From Vibrio ziniensis (GTDB lineage Bacteria; Pseudomonadota; Gammaproteobacteria; Enterobacterales; Vibrionaceae), in the NCBI RefSeq assembly GCF_011064285.1, contig NZ_CP049331.1, positions 1,922,001 through 1,986,000 of the forward strand: a DNA stretch of 64,000 bases, in the 5' to 3' direction. Every line of letters starts with the position of its first letter. Position 1 is the stretch's first letter. The notes below the pieces were generated by a model. The model saw only the letters and a list, made by a program, of their open reading frames with translations, made no database searches and had not been told where the DNA came from. Below are positions 39,807 through 53,380 of the stretch, one piece after another. A program made the translations under genes and the position numbers.

Positions 39807-40028
39807 ATGGCTACAGGTACAGTAAAATGGTTCAATAACGCCAAAGGATTCGGATTTATCTGTCCGGAAGGCGAAGATGGAGACATTTTTGCTCATTATT
39901 CTACTATCCAAATGGATGGCTACCGCACGCTAAAAGCGGGACAGCAAGTAGCGTATGAAGTTGAACAGGGACCTAAAGGTTACCACGCTAGTAGTGTCGT
40001 ACCTATTGAAGGGCAACAATCTAAATAG
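39807..40028 (+). CDS. cspD: Cold-shock-like protein CspD
   Basis: 73 residues. The cold-shock domain has RNP1-like GFGFICPEG and RNP2-like DIFAHYST. It is the CspD type rather than CspA, judged by sequence and by its position beside clpS. CspD in E. coli is a stationary-phase DNA-replication inhibitor. Strong terminator about 80 bases downstream. Confidence 0.93.
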   Translation: MATGTVKWFNNAKGFGFICPEGEDGDIFAHYSTIQMDGYRTLKAGQQVAYEVEQGPKGYHASSVVPIEGQQSK

Positions 40029-40109
40029 TTCGCTGCCGAGTAAATCTTAACTGATAACTAACCTTCAGGGTTGCTTATAAGCTAACGATTTATGAATTGA
40101 TAGATATGA

Positions 40110-40134
40110 AAAACCCGCCTATTGGCGGGTTTTG
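40110..40134. terminator. Bidirectional terminator cspD / icd
   Basis: AAACCCGCC / GGCGGGTTT stem, 4-base loop, T-rich 3' flank. Confidence 0.9.
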
Positions 40135-40160
40135 TATTTTTATTGGAATCGCTGTGACTA

Positions 40161-42702
<2,542 letters not shown>

Positions 42703-43407
42703 ATGTCACCCAGCTCGCGAAAAAGCTCAACTAACGCTTCTCACCCGACAAGCTCACACTCAAAGAAGCCGCGTTTTAAACAAAGTAATAGAACAATATC
42801 TAGTCGGTCATCGAATCAGCAGCAAACTCGTAAAACCTCGGTGCAAAAACCTAAGGTGAATCCTGAAAATCGAAAAGTCATTGTGTTCAATAAACCTTAT
42901 GACACTTTAAGCCAGTTTACCGATGGCGAAGGTCGAAAAACATTGGCGGATTTCATTACTGTAAAGGACGTATATTCGGCAGGCAGACTTGACCGAGACA
43001 GCGAAGGCTTGATGGTGTTAACCAACGATGGGATCTTACAAGCTAAGCTCACCCAACCAGAATCAAAATCGGCTAAAACCTATTGGGTTCAAGTTGAAGG
43101 AGCCCCTTCCGAGTCAGATTTAGAAAAGCTTCGAAATGGTGTAACCCTAAAAGACGGGCCAACCCTTCCTGCAAAAGTGGTAGTGATGGATGAGCCGCAG
43201 CTTTGGGAACGAAATCCCCCTGTACGTTTTCGTGCAGCCATACCAACGACTTGGTTAGCCATTACGATTATTGAAGGGAGAAATCGTCAGGTAAGGCGCA
43301 TGACTGCACATATTGGCTTCCCAACCCTGCGTTTGGTGCGCTATTCAATGGGCAATATTGAACTTGGTGATCTTCAACCAGGTGAATGGAAAGAGATTCG
43401 TTTATAA
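42703..43407 (+). CDS. rluE: 23S rRNA pseudouridine(2457) synthase RluE
   Basis: 234 residues. A basic Ser/Thr/Lys-rich N-terminal tail of about 55 residues precedes the RsuA/RluE catalytic fold. The catalytic Asp sits in [15 protein letters not shown] (about residue 97). There is no S4 domain, as expected for RluE. Its position divergent from icd parallels E. coli, where rluE neighbours icd. Confidence 0.92.
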   Translation: MSPSSRKSSTNASHPTSSHSKKPRFKQSNRTISSRSSNQQQTRKTSVQKPKVNPENRKVIVFNKPYDTLSQFTDGEGRKTLADFITVKDVYSAGRLDRDSEGLMVLTNDGILQAKLTQPESKSAKTYWVQVEGAPSESDLEKLRNGVTLKDGPTLPAKVVVMDEPQLWERNPPVRFRAAIPTTWLAITIIEGRNRQVRRMTAHIGFPTLRLVRYSMGNIELGDLQPGEWKEIRL

Positions 43408-43486
43408 CGGCTTGCTGGCTTCTCTCTGACAATCTGTTCAATCACAATCAACAAACCCGAAATCGAAAGGAAGAGGATATTTACTG

Positions 43487-44674
43487 ATGTTTAAACGTCT
43501 AGCTTTGCTTTGTGTACTTATATTCTCTTTCACTGTTCAAAGTACGGTTCTCGAAAACACTCTTACCCCTATTAGCTACAATATTCGGGTTCTTGAAAAC
43601 AATAAGAAAAACTTACAACACCTAAATCAACCTTTCACAACTCTTATTCGCAGAGCAGATAAAGCGTTAACTAATCCAATTGATCCTGTGACTAACAAGA
43701 CGTTGATGCCTGCCAGTGGCGACAAACATGACTATTACAGTTTCGGTCCTTATTGGTGGCCAAATCCAGACACACCATCTGGTTTGCCTTATATCCGAAA
43801 AGATGGCGAATTCAATTTAGAAACCAGGACTTCTGCTACCGATATGCAAAGACTCATAACCTTTGCTAATAATGTAAAGTTGCTCGGTCTAGCCTACTAC
43901 TTCTCCGACGATCAAAAATACGCAGATAAAGCGATTGAACAGCTCCGAGCTTGGTTTATCAACTCACAAACCAAAATGAATCCCAATATGAATCACGCAC
44001 AAGCGATACCCGGTCGAGTTAACGGACGTGGTATTGGCATCATAGATAGTCGCGTATTAATTGGCGTTGTTGACGCTGTTGAATTGATAAAACCAACGCT
44101 CTCAGAAAAAGATTATCAAAGCATTGTTGCATGGTTTAGAGAGTTCAATCACTGGTTGGTGTCTAGTGTTAATGGCATCGATGAAGAAAAGCAGAACAAC
44201 AATCACGGAACTTGGTATGACGCTCAGGTGGTAGCGTTTTCTTTATTTACCCACCAACCCGATATCGCCAAACAACGTTTGCAAATTACGAAAGCCAAGC
44301 GAATTGCAAACCAATTTGACCAAGACGGAAAACAAGATGCGGAACTAGCACGCACTCGCCCTTGGCATTATTCCAATTTCAATTTGCAGGCATACAGCTT
44401 ACTCGGTGTATATGGAGAAAAGCTTGGGGTAGATATCTGGAGTTACCAGAACAACAGTATCGCACTTGAAAACGGCTATCAGTACATCGCCCAATACACC
44501 ATTTCACCTGAGCGATGGAGTCTTAAAGAGTTCAAAAAAATCAGCCCAAGCATATCGTATTCAAACATGCTGTATGCCAGACATGCTTATGCTGACCCAA
44601 TATTTAAAAAGGCGGTCACTAAGCTCAACCAATCCAAAGAGAACCAATCAGACATAGCAAATTTGCTATTTTGA
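43487..44674 (+). CDS. Secreted alginate-lyase-superfamily protein
   Basis: 395 residues with a signal peptide (about 1-20). The remainder is an alpha/alpha-toroid of the alginate_lyase superfamily, recognised by DYYSFGPYWWPNPD (about 83-96) and NNHGTWYDAQVVAF (about 239-252), which carry the active-site Asn, His and Tyr of related lyases. The family includes polyuronide lyases (PL5, PL38-like). Substrate (alginate, glucuronan or other) cannot be decided here. Its 3' end overlaps the convergent thiD stop by nine bases. Confidence 0.82.
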   Translation: MFKRLALLCVLIFSFTVQSTVLENTLTPISYNIRVLENNKKNLQHLNQPFTTLIRRADKALTNPIDPVTNKTLMPASGDKHDYYSFGPYWWPNPDTPSGLPYIRKDGEFNLETRTSATDMQRLITFANNVKLLGLAYYFSDDQKYADKAIEQLRAWFINSQTKMNPNMNHAQAIPGRVNGRGIGIIDSRVLIGVVDAVELIKPTLSEKDYQSIVAWFREFNHWLVSSVNGIDEEKQNNNHGTWYDAQVVAFSLFTHQPDIAKQRLQITKAKRIANQFDQDGKQDAELARTRPWHYSNFNLQAYSLLGVYGEKLGVDIWSYQNNSIALENGYQYIAQYTISPERWSLKEFKKISPSISYSNMLYARHAYADPIFKKAVTKLNQSKENQSDIANLLF

Positions 44675-45490
44675 TTGATGCAACATAAAGAAGTGGTCCA
44701 CCGGACCTCGACCCTGACCAACACTTAGCTTGTCTGCGCTTCCTATGGCTAGAGTGATGTATTCTTTAGCATGAGACACAGATTGCTGAAGGTCATCCCC
44801 CTGCGCGAGAAACGAAGCAATTGCCGATGACAAAGTGCAACCCGTCCCGTGCGTATTGATAGTATCAATTCTCTCTGCGCTTAATTGATGAATCTCATTC
44901 TGAGTGATAAGTAGATCATCACTGTAAGATGACTGCTCTAAATGCCCACCTTTTAGTAATACTGCTGAAGTACCTAGCTGCCGTAGAGACAAGACCATAT
45001 CGTTAATTTCATCAGCATTATTAGGTTGTTCGAGACCAGTCAAAGCAGCCGCTTCAGGAAGATTAGGGGTAATAATATCTGCAAGAGGCAGCAGACATTC
45101 TTTCAGACTGGATATCGCGCTTTGTTTCAGCAACAGGTCACCGCTGGTTGCCACCATGACCGGGTCTAGCACGATAAATTGTGGTCTGTATTGACGAAGC
45201 TTATCTGCAACCAAATGGATGATGTCGCTATCCGCTAACATACCAATCTTAACAGCGACAATATTTAGGTCTCCAAACACCGCATCTAGTTGGCTTTCAA
45301 TATGTGCTAGAGGAATGGGTAGAATGTCAGTAACACCTAAGGTATTTTGCGAAGTGATAGCCGTGATAACGGATGCCGCATAACCGCCTGTAGCAGAAAT
45401 GGCTTTAATATCGGCTTGAATACCCGCGCCGCCGCCACTATCTGAACCAGCAATGGTAAGAACGACAGGAATTGAACTGGATTTATGCAT
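44666..45490 (-). CDS. thiD: Hydroxymethylpyrimidine/phosphomethylpyrimidine kinase ThiD
   Basis: 274 residues from ATG 45490 (MHKSSSIPVVLTIAGSDSGG), with AAAGGAA upstream; a longer frame would run into the riboswitch. Ribokinase fold with the N-terminal GSDSGGGAGIQADIK and C-terminal GTGCTLSSAIASFLAQG with catalytic Cys/Asp-region features. It phosphorylates HMP and HMP-P in thiamine synthesis. It stands alone but sits under a TPP riboswitch, so it is controlled by thiamine status. Confidence 0.95.
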   Translation of the reverse strand: MHKSSSIPVVLTIAGSDSGGGAGIQADIKAISATGGYAASVITAITSQNTLGVTDILPIPLAHIESQLDAVFGDLNIVAVKIGMLADSDIIHLVADKLRQYRPQFIVLDPVMVATSGDLLLKQSAISSLKECLLPLADIITPNLPEAAALTGLEQPNNADEINDMVLSLRQLGTSAVLLKGGHLEQSSYSDDLLITQNEIHQLSAERIDTINTHGTGCTLSSAIASFLAQGDDLQQSVSHAKEYITLAIGSADKLSVGQGRGPVDHFFMLHQSK

Positions 45491-45583
45491 AACTGTTCCT
45501 TTGGGGTATGACATACAGGAACAGACTCCCGAACACCTCTGAAGAAGATGGCAATACGAGAAATTCAATCGCGATGATTGGAT

Positions 45584-45664
45584 TAGTTCCCTACGTCAGT
45601 ATTAACTGAATCAGGTTCAACGGGTCTCGCAATGCGATCTCAGCCTTATGGCTCCCCGACTAAT
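45584..45664 (-). ncRNA. TPP (THI element) riboswitch
   Basis: Read on the minus strand it shows CGGGGAGCC, GGCTGAGAT, CGAGACCCGTTGAACCTGAT and CAGTTAATACTG followed by CGTAGGGA: all canonical thiamine pyrophosphate aptamer blocks in order. It lies about 95 bases upstream of thiD. Confidence 0.97.
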
Positions 45665-45791
45665 GGCGGACAGAATAACAATTATTTTGTCAGTTATGCA
45701 ATTTATAACGAGCGCAGAGAATAAGTTACGTAATAGCGTCTATACTTTGTTAAGTAGAATTGTTGAGTAGAATTACACCGTGAGAACAAGT

Positions 45792-45867
45792 AGGCCGTTA
45801 ACTCAGTTGGTAGAGTAGTTGACTCTTAATCAATCGGTCGCGGGTTCGAGCCCCGCACGGCCTACCA
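45792..45867 (+). tRNA. tRNA-Lys (anticodon CTT)
   Basis: 76 bases with acceptor stem AGGCCGT/ACGGCCT, D-arm ACTC...GAGT, anticodon stem GTTGA/TCAAT around loop CTCTTAA, T-arm with GGTTCGAGCC, and encoded CCA. Anticodon CTT reads AAG. The body is very similar to E. coli tRNA-Lys(UUU). It converges on the his operon; only 31 bases separate the tRNA 3' end from the hisI stop and I see no terminator between them. Confidence 0.95.
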
Positions 45868-45898
45868 AAACGTTCTCTTCAGCTAATTAAAGCGCCCC

Positions 45899-46506
45899 TT
45901 ACTTGTGACGCTCTTTGAGCTTATTAATCACGTCACTCATTGATAAACCTTGGTCTTGAAGCAAGACAAGCAAGTGATAGATCAAGTCCGCAGACTCACA
46001 CACTAATTCCGCCTTATCGCCCGACGTCGCCGCAAGTGCGACTTCAACACCTTCTTCGCCCACTTTCTGCGAAATGCGTTTGGTGCCACGCGCATAAAGA
46101 CTAGCGGTGTAAGAGGATTCAGGGTCGGCACTCTTGCGGGCAGCCAATAGCTGCTCAAGTTGATGAAGCCACACCATTTGTGACTCCTCTTGTGCATCAC
46201 CGTCCCAACAAGTTGTTGTGCCAGTGTGGCACGTTGGACCAATCGGATTCACTTTCACCAGCAAGGTGTCTTGATCGCAGTCCAAAGCAATATTTTTTAA
46301 CTGCAGCACGTTGCCAGAGGTTTCACCTTTGGTCCATAAACGCTGCTTAGTGCGCGAATAGAAAGTGACTTGTTCTGTTTCCAATGTTTTAGCTAGTGCT
46401 TCTTGGTTCATGTACCCCATCATCAGCACTTGGCTTGAACCAAAGTCCTGCACAATCGCAGGAACAAGACCATCAACCTTTTCCCAATTAATTCGTTCCG
46501 CTAGGC

Positions 46507-46510
<4 letters not shown>
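45899..46510 (-). CDS. hisI: Bifunctional phosphoribosyl-AMP cyclohydrolase / phosphoribosyl-ATP pyrophosphatase HisI(E)
   Basis: 203 residues. The N-terminal PRA-CH domain ([38 protein letters not shown] with zinc/Mg ligands) is fused to a C-terminal PRA-PH pyrophosphatase ([20 protein letters not shown]). It catalyses steps 2 and 3 of histidine synthesis. Last gene of the operon; its ATG overlaps the hisF stop by four bases. Confidence 0.97.
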
Positions 46511-48008
<1,498 letters not shown>

Positions 48009-48052
48009 TTATTCGACTTGCCGCTTTATCGCTTACAGCTTCCGTCTATTTT

Positions 48053-48670
48053 TTAGAGCTCTAGGAAGTTCTGAATTAACTTAGAACCGGCTTTTGATGA
48101 ACGCTCTGGGTGGAACTGAACACCGTAATAGTTGCCATTTTGAATCGCTGCGCTAAATGGATTTCCGTAGTCACATTCTGCGATGGTGTAGTCACCCACA
48201 GGCATTGCAAAGCTGTGTACGAAATAGAAGTACTCCCCCTCTTCAATATCTTTGAAAAGAGGGTTGCCAGCTTTAGCCGAAACGGTATTCCAGCCCATGT
48301 GAGGCAATGGCAAATCACCGGTTTGCATTAAACGAACTTCACCTTCGACCAAGCCCAGACATTCAACGATATCATCCGCTTTCTGTCCTTTCTCTTCAGA
48401 CAATTTACCGAGTAACTGCATACCTAAACAGATCCCGAGTAGCGGTTTATCTACCTTTGCCACCAACTCAATAAGGTTACGCTCTTCAAGGTTCTTCATC
48501 GCTTCGCTGGCTGTTCCTACACCCGGTAAGAACAACTTATCTGCGGCAAGAACGACTGCTGGGTCTTTTGAAATCGTCACTGGGTAGCCCAAACGTTCAA
48601 TGGCGAATTTCACCGAAGAAACGTTGGCACACCCCGTATCGATAATGACAACTTTTTGTTCATTCGCCAT
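48053..48670 (-). CDS. hisH: Imidazole glycerol phosphate synthase, glutaminase subunit HisH
   Basis: 205-residue class I glutamine amidotransferase. Nucleophile Cys in [12 protein letters not shown] (about residue 80), catalytic His in [10 protein letters not shown]. Partner of HisF. Its ATG overlaps the hisB stop by one base. Confidence 0.97.
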   Translation of the reverse strand: MANEQKVVIIDTGCANVSSVKFAIERLGYPVTISKDPAVVLAADKLFLPGVGTASEAMKNLEERNLIELVAKVDKPLLGICLGMQLLGKLSEEKGQKADDIVECLGLVEGEVRLMQTGDLPLPHMGWNTVSAKAGNPLFKDIEEGEYFYFVHSFAMPVGDYTIAECDYGNPFSAAIQNGNYYGVQFHPERSSKAGSKLIQNFLEL

Positions 48671-49743
48671 TAGAGAACCCCTTTGCTGCTTGGCAACTCA
48701 TTTCCTTGTACTTGAATAGCTTGACGCAGTGTACGACCAAACGCCTTAAATAAGCTTTCAATGATGTGGTGGTCATTCTCGCCAGTAGAAGACAAGTGCA
48801 GAGTGCAAGCGAGTGTGTCAGTCAAAGAACGGAAGAAGTGGTAAACCATCTCAGTGGATAAATCACCTACTTCTGGACGGCTGAACTCAGCGTCGAATTT
48901 CAAATAAGGGCGACCTGACAGGTCTAATGCACATTGCGCCAAACATTCGTCCATCGGCAGAGTAAAACCAAAACGACCGATACCACGCTTGTCACCTAAG
49001 GCTTCTTTAATCGCCTGACCAAGTGCCAAAGCGGTATCTTCAACCGTGTGGTGATCATCGATGTGTAGGTCACCATCCACTTTAAGCTTTAATTGGAAAC
49101 CACCGTGAGTGGCGATTTGATCAAGCATGTGGTCGAAGAAACCTAAACCGGTTTCGATTTCGTTACCGCCAGTCTCATCAAGATTAACTGCAACCTGAAT
49201 GTCAGTTTCTTTAGTTTTGCGAACCACTTTTGCAGTGCGAGATTTTACTGTTAAGTCTTTGACGATTTGTGGCCAGTTCATCGTTTCAGGATTGTACTGA
49301 ATACCACGAATAGCCATGTTCTCTGCTAACTGTAGATCTGTAAGACGGTCACCAATCACAACAGATGATTTAAAGTCAACTTTGCCACCTTGAAGGTACT
49401 CTTTCACCATACCCAATTTCGGCTTACGACAAGAGCAGTTGTCTTTTTCAAAGTGTGGACAAATCAGCACATCATCAAACTTCACACCTTGAGAGGAAAA
49501 GATATCCATCATCATGTTGTGTGGTGCATCGAAGTCTTCTTGCGGATAGCTACTTGTGCCTAAACCATCTTGGTTAGTCACCATCACCAAACGATAACCC
49601 GCGTCTTGCAGAGTCAACAAACTTGGGATAACAAAAGGTTCCAGTTTAAGTTTGTCTAAACGGTCAACCTGAAAATCCACCGGTGGCTCAACAATCAAGG
49701 TGCCATCACGGTCGATAAAGAGAATTTTCTGTTGGGTGCTCAT
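48670..49743 (-). CDS. hisB: Bifunctional histidinol-phosphatase / imidazoleglycerol-phosphate dehydratase HisB
   Basis: 357 residues. The N-terminal HAD phosphatase (FIDRDGTLI, nucleophile Asp) is fused to a C-terminal IGP dehydratase with metal ligands in [16 protein letters not shown]. The fusion is characteristic of enterics and vibrios. Confidence 0.97.
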   Translation of the reverse strand: MSTQQKILFIDRDGTLIVEPPVDFQVDRLDKLKLEPFVIPSLLTLQDAGYRLVMVTNQDGLGTSSYPQEDFDAPHNMMMDIFSSQGVKFDDVLICPHFEKDNCSCRKPKLGMVKEYLQGGKVDFKSSVVIGDRLTDLQLAENMAIRGIQYNPETMNWPQIVKDLTVKSRTAKVVRKTKETDIQVAVNLDETGGNEIETGLGFFDHMLDQIATHGGFQLKLKVDGDLHIDDHHTVEDTALALGQAIKEALGDKRGIGRFGFTLPMDECLAQCALDLSGRPYLKFDAEFSRPEVGDLSTEMVYHFFRSLTDTLACTLHLSSTGENDHHIIESLFKAFGRTLRQAIQVQGNELPSSKGVL

Positions 49744-49756
49744 TGTAGAATCCTTT

Positions 49757-50797
49757 CTATTGGTAGTAGTTACGAATAAACGCGACGGTCTTTTCGCACT
49801 CTTCTCTATTGCCTACGCTAATACGCACACAATCTTCAATCGGTGAGTTACGTAAAATAATGCCTGAATCCCATGCTGCTTTGAACAAAGCATCGCCGTC
49901 TGGGAACTTAACTAACAAGTAGTTACCCCACCCTTCAAACACCTGCACGCCACTAATCATAGATAGACCAACTTGCATATACGCTCGATTAGCGTTTAGA
50001 TCCAGCACTTGGTATTTTGCACGAGCAAGTCCTGCTTCAGACAATGCTTGAGTAGCAATTTCCGCCACTGGCACTGGTACTGGGTATGGTGCGATGACTT
50101 TTAACAGCACATTGATCAACTCTTCATTTGCAAGAGTAAAACCACAACGTAGACCTGCAAGAGCAAACGCTTTTGATAGCGTGCGTAGAATCGCCAAGTT
50201 TGGATATTGCGCCAACAAATCAACCGTAGATGCTTCTGGGCAGAAATCGATATACGCTTCATCCATCACGACAATCGCGCGGTCTTTTGTCATCTCTAAC
50301 AAAGAAACAATGTCTTCGCGCTTAACCAAATTGCCGGTTGGGTTATTTGGGCTACAAACAAATACTAACTTAACATTTTCTAAATTCGCTTCGATGTTAG
50401 CTAAATCTAACTGCCACTCAGCAGTCAACGGCACTTTTTTACGTTCAACCCCAAAAGTTTCAGCACTAATAGCGTACATACCATAAGTCGGTGGACAAAA
50501 TAAAATGGCATCTTTATTTGGTTCACAGAAAGCACGCACTAATAATTCAATACCCTCATCGGCACCACGAGAAGTTAGTACTTGCTCTGGCTTCACACCT
50601 GCGTATGACGCATAAGCGTTGATTAGCATGGGTGGCTGACATTCGCTATAACGGTTTAAGCGAGCAAAATTCGTTTTGTACTCGTTGTTGAATGGGGATT
50701 CATTAGCGTTTAGCCAAACATCACCACTTCCACCAATACGGCGAGCAGAAAGATAAGGCGTTAATTCCTGAATTTGTTTACGAGCGAGTTTTTCCAT
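49757..50797 (-). CDS. hisC: Histidinol-phosphate aminotransferase HisC
   Basis: 346-residue PLP enzyme of aminotransferase class I/II. The PLP lysine is in [15 protein letters not shown] (about residue 210), with SPNNPTGN and DEAYIDF preceding it. Step between HisB activities. Confidence 0.97.
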   Translation of the reverse strand: MEKLARKQIQELTPYLSARRIGGSGDVWLNANESPFNNEYKTNFARLNRYSECQPPMLINAYASYAGVKPEQVLTSRGADEGIELLVRAFCEPNKDAILFCPPTYGMYAISAETFGVERKKVPLTAEWQLDLANIEANLENVKLVFVCSPNNPTGNLVKREDIVSLLEMTKDRAIVVMDEAYIDFCPEASTVDLLAQYPNLAILRTLSKAFALAGLRCGFTLANEELINVLLKVIAPYPVPVPVAEIATQALSEAGLARAKYQVLDLNANRAYMQVGLSMISGVQVFEGWGNYLLVKFPDGDALFKAAWDSGIILRNSPIEDCVRISVGNREECEKTVAFIRNYYQ

Positions 50798-50802
50798 GAT
50801 GA

Positions 50803-52101
50803 TTACGCCTTTTCTTTACCAAGCTTTTCTATTCGAATTGTAACGGCACGTTTGTGTGCGTCTAGACCTTCCGCTTCCGCCATTTTTACTACAGTTGGAG
50901 CCAGTGTTTTCAGACCATCTGCGCTTAGCTCTTGAACTGTCATACGCTTGCTGAAATCCGCCAAACCTAAGCTAGAGTATGTGCGAGTGTAACCGTATGT
51001 CGGTAGCACGTGGTTAGTACCCGATGCATAGTCACCCACCGATTCTGGAGACCAGTCGCCCAAGAAGATAGAACCTGCGTTATCTAACAATGGAACAAGC
51101 TCACGAGGATTCTTAGTTTGAACAATTAAGTGTTCAGGACCGTAATAGTTAGAAATTGAAACTGCTTGGGTCAATGACTCTGCAATAATGATTAAGCTTG
51201 AAGCGAGCGCTTTTTGTGCAGTATCTGCACGCGATAGTGACTTCAGTTGTTTCTGAACAGCATCCGCTACTTTATCGGCAACCACAGGAGATGGTGTCAC
51301 TAGCACTACCTGAGAATCAGGTCCGTGTTCAGCTTGGCTTAGTAAGTCTGCTGCAATAAAATCTGCGTCCGCAGTGTCGTCTGCAATCACTAACACTTCT
51401 GATGGACCCGCTGGCATATCAATTGCGGCACCACGGAAATCTTTGCTCACTTGACGTTTTGCTTCGGTTACATACGCATTGCCAGGACCAAAAATTTTGT
51501 CCACTTTAGTAACGCTTTCGGTACCATAAGCCATTGCAGCAATCGCCTGACCACCACCAACATTGTAAACTTCATCGATTTTGCAAAGCTTAGCCACATA
51601 AAGAATTTCATCGGCGATTGGCGGTGGAGAACACAATACTACTTTACGACAGCCTGCAATTTGTGCTGGCACGCCTAGCATCAACACGGTAGATGGTAAT
51701 GGTGCGCTGCCGCCAGGAATGTACAAACCCACTTTATTGATTGCGCGGGTCACTTGCTCACACACCACACCCGGCATGGTTTCAACTTTAATTGGTGCCG
51801 GCTTTTGAGCCTTATGGAACTTGGTAATATTGTTATAAGCCACTTCTAACGCTTGCTTCATTTCATCATCAAGACGCTCACAAGCAGCGTCGATCTCTTC
51901 CGCAGATACACGAATCGATTCTGGCTTATATTTATCAAATTTTTCAGTCAGCTCTAACAGAGCAGAGTCACCTTCCGCGCGAACCTTTGCAATAACCTCT
52001 GCCACTGCTGCTGTGATGTTTGCACCTTCAGCGATAGCTGGACGTTCCAGAACAGAATCTTGCTGAGTTTCACTCAGCGATTGCCAAACGATCGTTCTCA
52101 T
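50803..52101 (-). CDS. hisD: Histidinol dehydrogenase HisD
   Basis: 432 residues. Zinc- and NAD-binding blocks include [31 protein letters not shown] and [12 protein letters not shown]. The catalytic Glu/His pair lies in YGPEHL. It performs the last two oxidations to histidine. Confidence 0.97.
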   Translation of the reverse strand: MRTIVWQSLSETQQDSVLERPAIAEGANITAAVAEVIAKVRAEGDSALLELTEKFDKYKPESIRVSAEEIDAACERLDDEMKQALEVAYNNITKFHKAQKPAPIKVETMPGVVCEQVTRAINKVGLYIPGGSAPLPSTVLMLGVPAQIAGCRKVVLCSPPPIADEILYVAKLCKIDEVYNVGGGQAIAAMAYGTESVTKVDKIFGPGNAYVTEAKRQVSKDFRGAAIDMPAGPSEVLVIADDTADADFIAADLLSQAEHGPDSQVVLVTPSPVVADKVADAVQKQLKSLSRADTAQKALASSLIIIAESLTQAVSISNYYGPEHLIVQTKNPRELVPLLDNAGSIFLGDWSPESVGDYASGTNHVLPTYGYTRTYSSLGLADFSKRMTVQELSADGLKTLAPTVVKMAEAEGLDAHKRAVTIRIEKLGKEKA

Positions 52102-52106
52102 CAGGG

Positions 52107-53003
52107 TTACTCCATCATCTTTTCAATTGGTAATACAAGAATAGAACTTGCACCAAGAGCTTTTAACTTTTCCATTGTTTCCCAGAACAAATTTTCAGCA
52201 CTGACTAGGTGTACCGCTACGCGGGTTTTATCTGCAGAAAGTGGTAATACGGTTGGGTCTTCCGCGCCTGGCAATAGCGCTGTAATTTGAGGCAACTTCT
52301 CTACTGGCGCGTGCAGCATGATGTATTTCGATTCTTTCGCTTGTTGCACGCCATTCATACGAGTTAATAGGCGGTCAATCAAAGCTGCTTTATCTGGTGC
52401 AAATTCACCTGTGCGTTGAATCAGTTTCGCTTTCGATTGAAAAATCACTTCCACTTCTTTCAAGCCGTTTGCTTCAAGTGTAGCGCCTGTTGAAACTAAA
52501 TCTGCAATCGCATCTGCAAGGCCTGCGCGAGGAGCAACTTCCACCGAACCAGTGAGCATACAAGTGCTGAAGTCAATACCACGCTCAGCCATGTACGCTT
52601 TAAGAAGTTGAGGATAAGTGGTTGCAATACGTTTGCCTTTAAGATCCTGTGGACCGTTGTATTCCACATCTTTATCAATGGCGATAGAAAGACGACAGCC
52701 ACCAAAATCCATACGACGAAGGTCAATAAAATCGCTTGGCTGGTTTAGAGCAATGCGGTCATAGCGAGTTTCTTCTAAAACGTTCTCACCCACAAAACCT
52801 AAATCAACCACGCCATCCATGATCAAACCCGGGATATCGTCATCACGAACAAGAAGCAGGTCAATTGGCATATTTAGTGAATGAACCACTAAGCGTTCAC
52901 CCATCACGTTAAACTTAACACCACACTTTTTCAGTAAGTCTTGGCATTCTTCACTTAAACGACCTTTCTTCTGGACAGCAATTCTTAGGCGTTGTGTTTG
53001 CAT
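52107..53003 (-). CDS. hisG: ATP phosphoribosyltransferase HisG (long form)
   Basis: 298 residues: catalytic domains plus the C-terminal ACT-like regulatory domain. So it is the self-sufficient, histidine-feedback-regulated long form that does not need HisZ. PRPP loop region [21 protein letters not shown]. First structural gene of the operon, preceded by the leader and attenuator. Confidence 0.97.
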   Translation of the reverse strand: MQTQRLRIAVQKKGRLSEECQDLLKKCGVKFNVMGERLVVHSLNMPIDLLLVRDDDIPGLIMDGVVDLGFVGENVLEETRYDRIALNQPSDFIDLRRMDFGGCRLSIAIDKDVEYNGPQDLKGKRIATTYPQLLKAYMAERGIDFSTCMLTGSVEVAPRAGLADAIADLVSTGATLEANGLKEVEVIFQSKAKLIQRTGEFAPDKAALIDRLLTRMNGVQQAKESKYIMLHAPVEKLPQITALLPGAEDPTVLPLSADKTRVAVHLVSAENLFWETMEKLKALGASSILVLPIEKMME

Positions 53004-53059
53004 TACATTCTTCCTTCGTAAAATATTGAAATCTTTAAGTTTTAATTAAGCTAGATAGT

Positions 53060-53093
53060 AAAAAACCCTTGGGAGATTGGTCTCCCAAGGGTC
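53060..53093 (-). terminator. his operon attenuator
   Basis: A strong stem ACCCTTGGGAGA / TCTCCCAAGGGT followed on the minus strand by a T6 run. It lies between hisL and hisG. Upstream, CCGGGAG / CTCCCGG (53123-53146) forms the alternative leader stem that shares GGGAGA-type sequence with the terminator, allowing mutually exclusive folds. Confidence 0.93.
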
Positions 53094-53171
53094 TAAAATC
53101 TTAAAAATACTTTGATTTAACCACCGGGAGTTTCCTGTCTCCCGGGTATGCGTACATCTCCCGAAAGACTC

Positions 53172-53216
53172 TTAGGGATGATGGTGATGATGAATGTTCA
53201 TTACAAAATTACGCAT
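53172..53216 (-). CDS. hisL: his operon leader peptide HisL
   Basis: A 14-codon frame (MRNFVMNIHHHHHP) with five consecutive His codons immediately before Pro-stop. Ribosome stalling at these codons when His-tRNA is short should favour antitermination of the downstream attenuator. An internal ATG at 53201 would give nine residues. Neither start has a strong ribosome site; I chose the longer one because its length resembles enteric HisL. Confidence 0.9.
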   Translation of the reverse strand: MRNFVMNIHHHHHP

Positions 53217-53334
53217 ACTTAATTACACCGAATGTGTTCACTGGATTGCTTTCAACACTATCTAAGCTCGTCTCATTTTTCAACAAAAAATTTCACTTTT
53301 TGTAATCTTTTTCTAGCTACCGTCTTTCAACCAC

Positions 53335-53358
53335 AAAAAAGGAGGCCTTAGCCTCCTT
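53335..53358 (-). terminator. Terminator of lysW
   Basis: AAGGAGGC / GCCTCCTT stem with T6 on the minus strand, 22 bases past the stop. Confidence 0.88.
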
Positions 53359-53380
53359 CAATATTCTACATTTTCAAATA

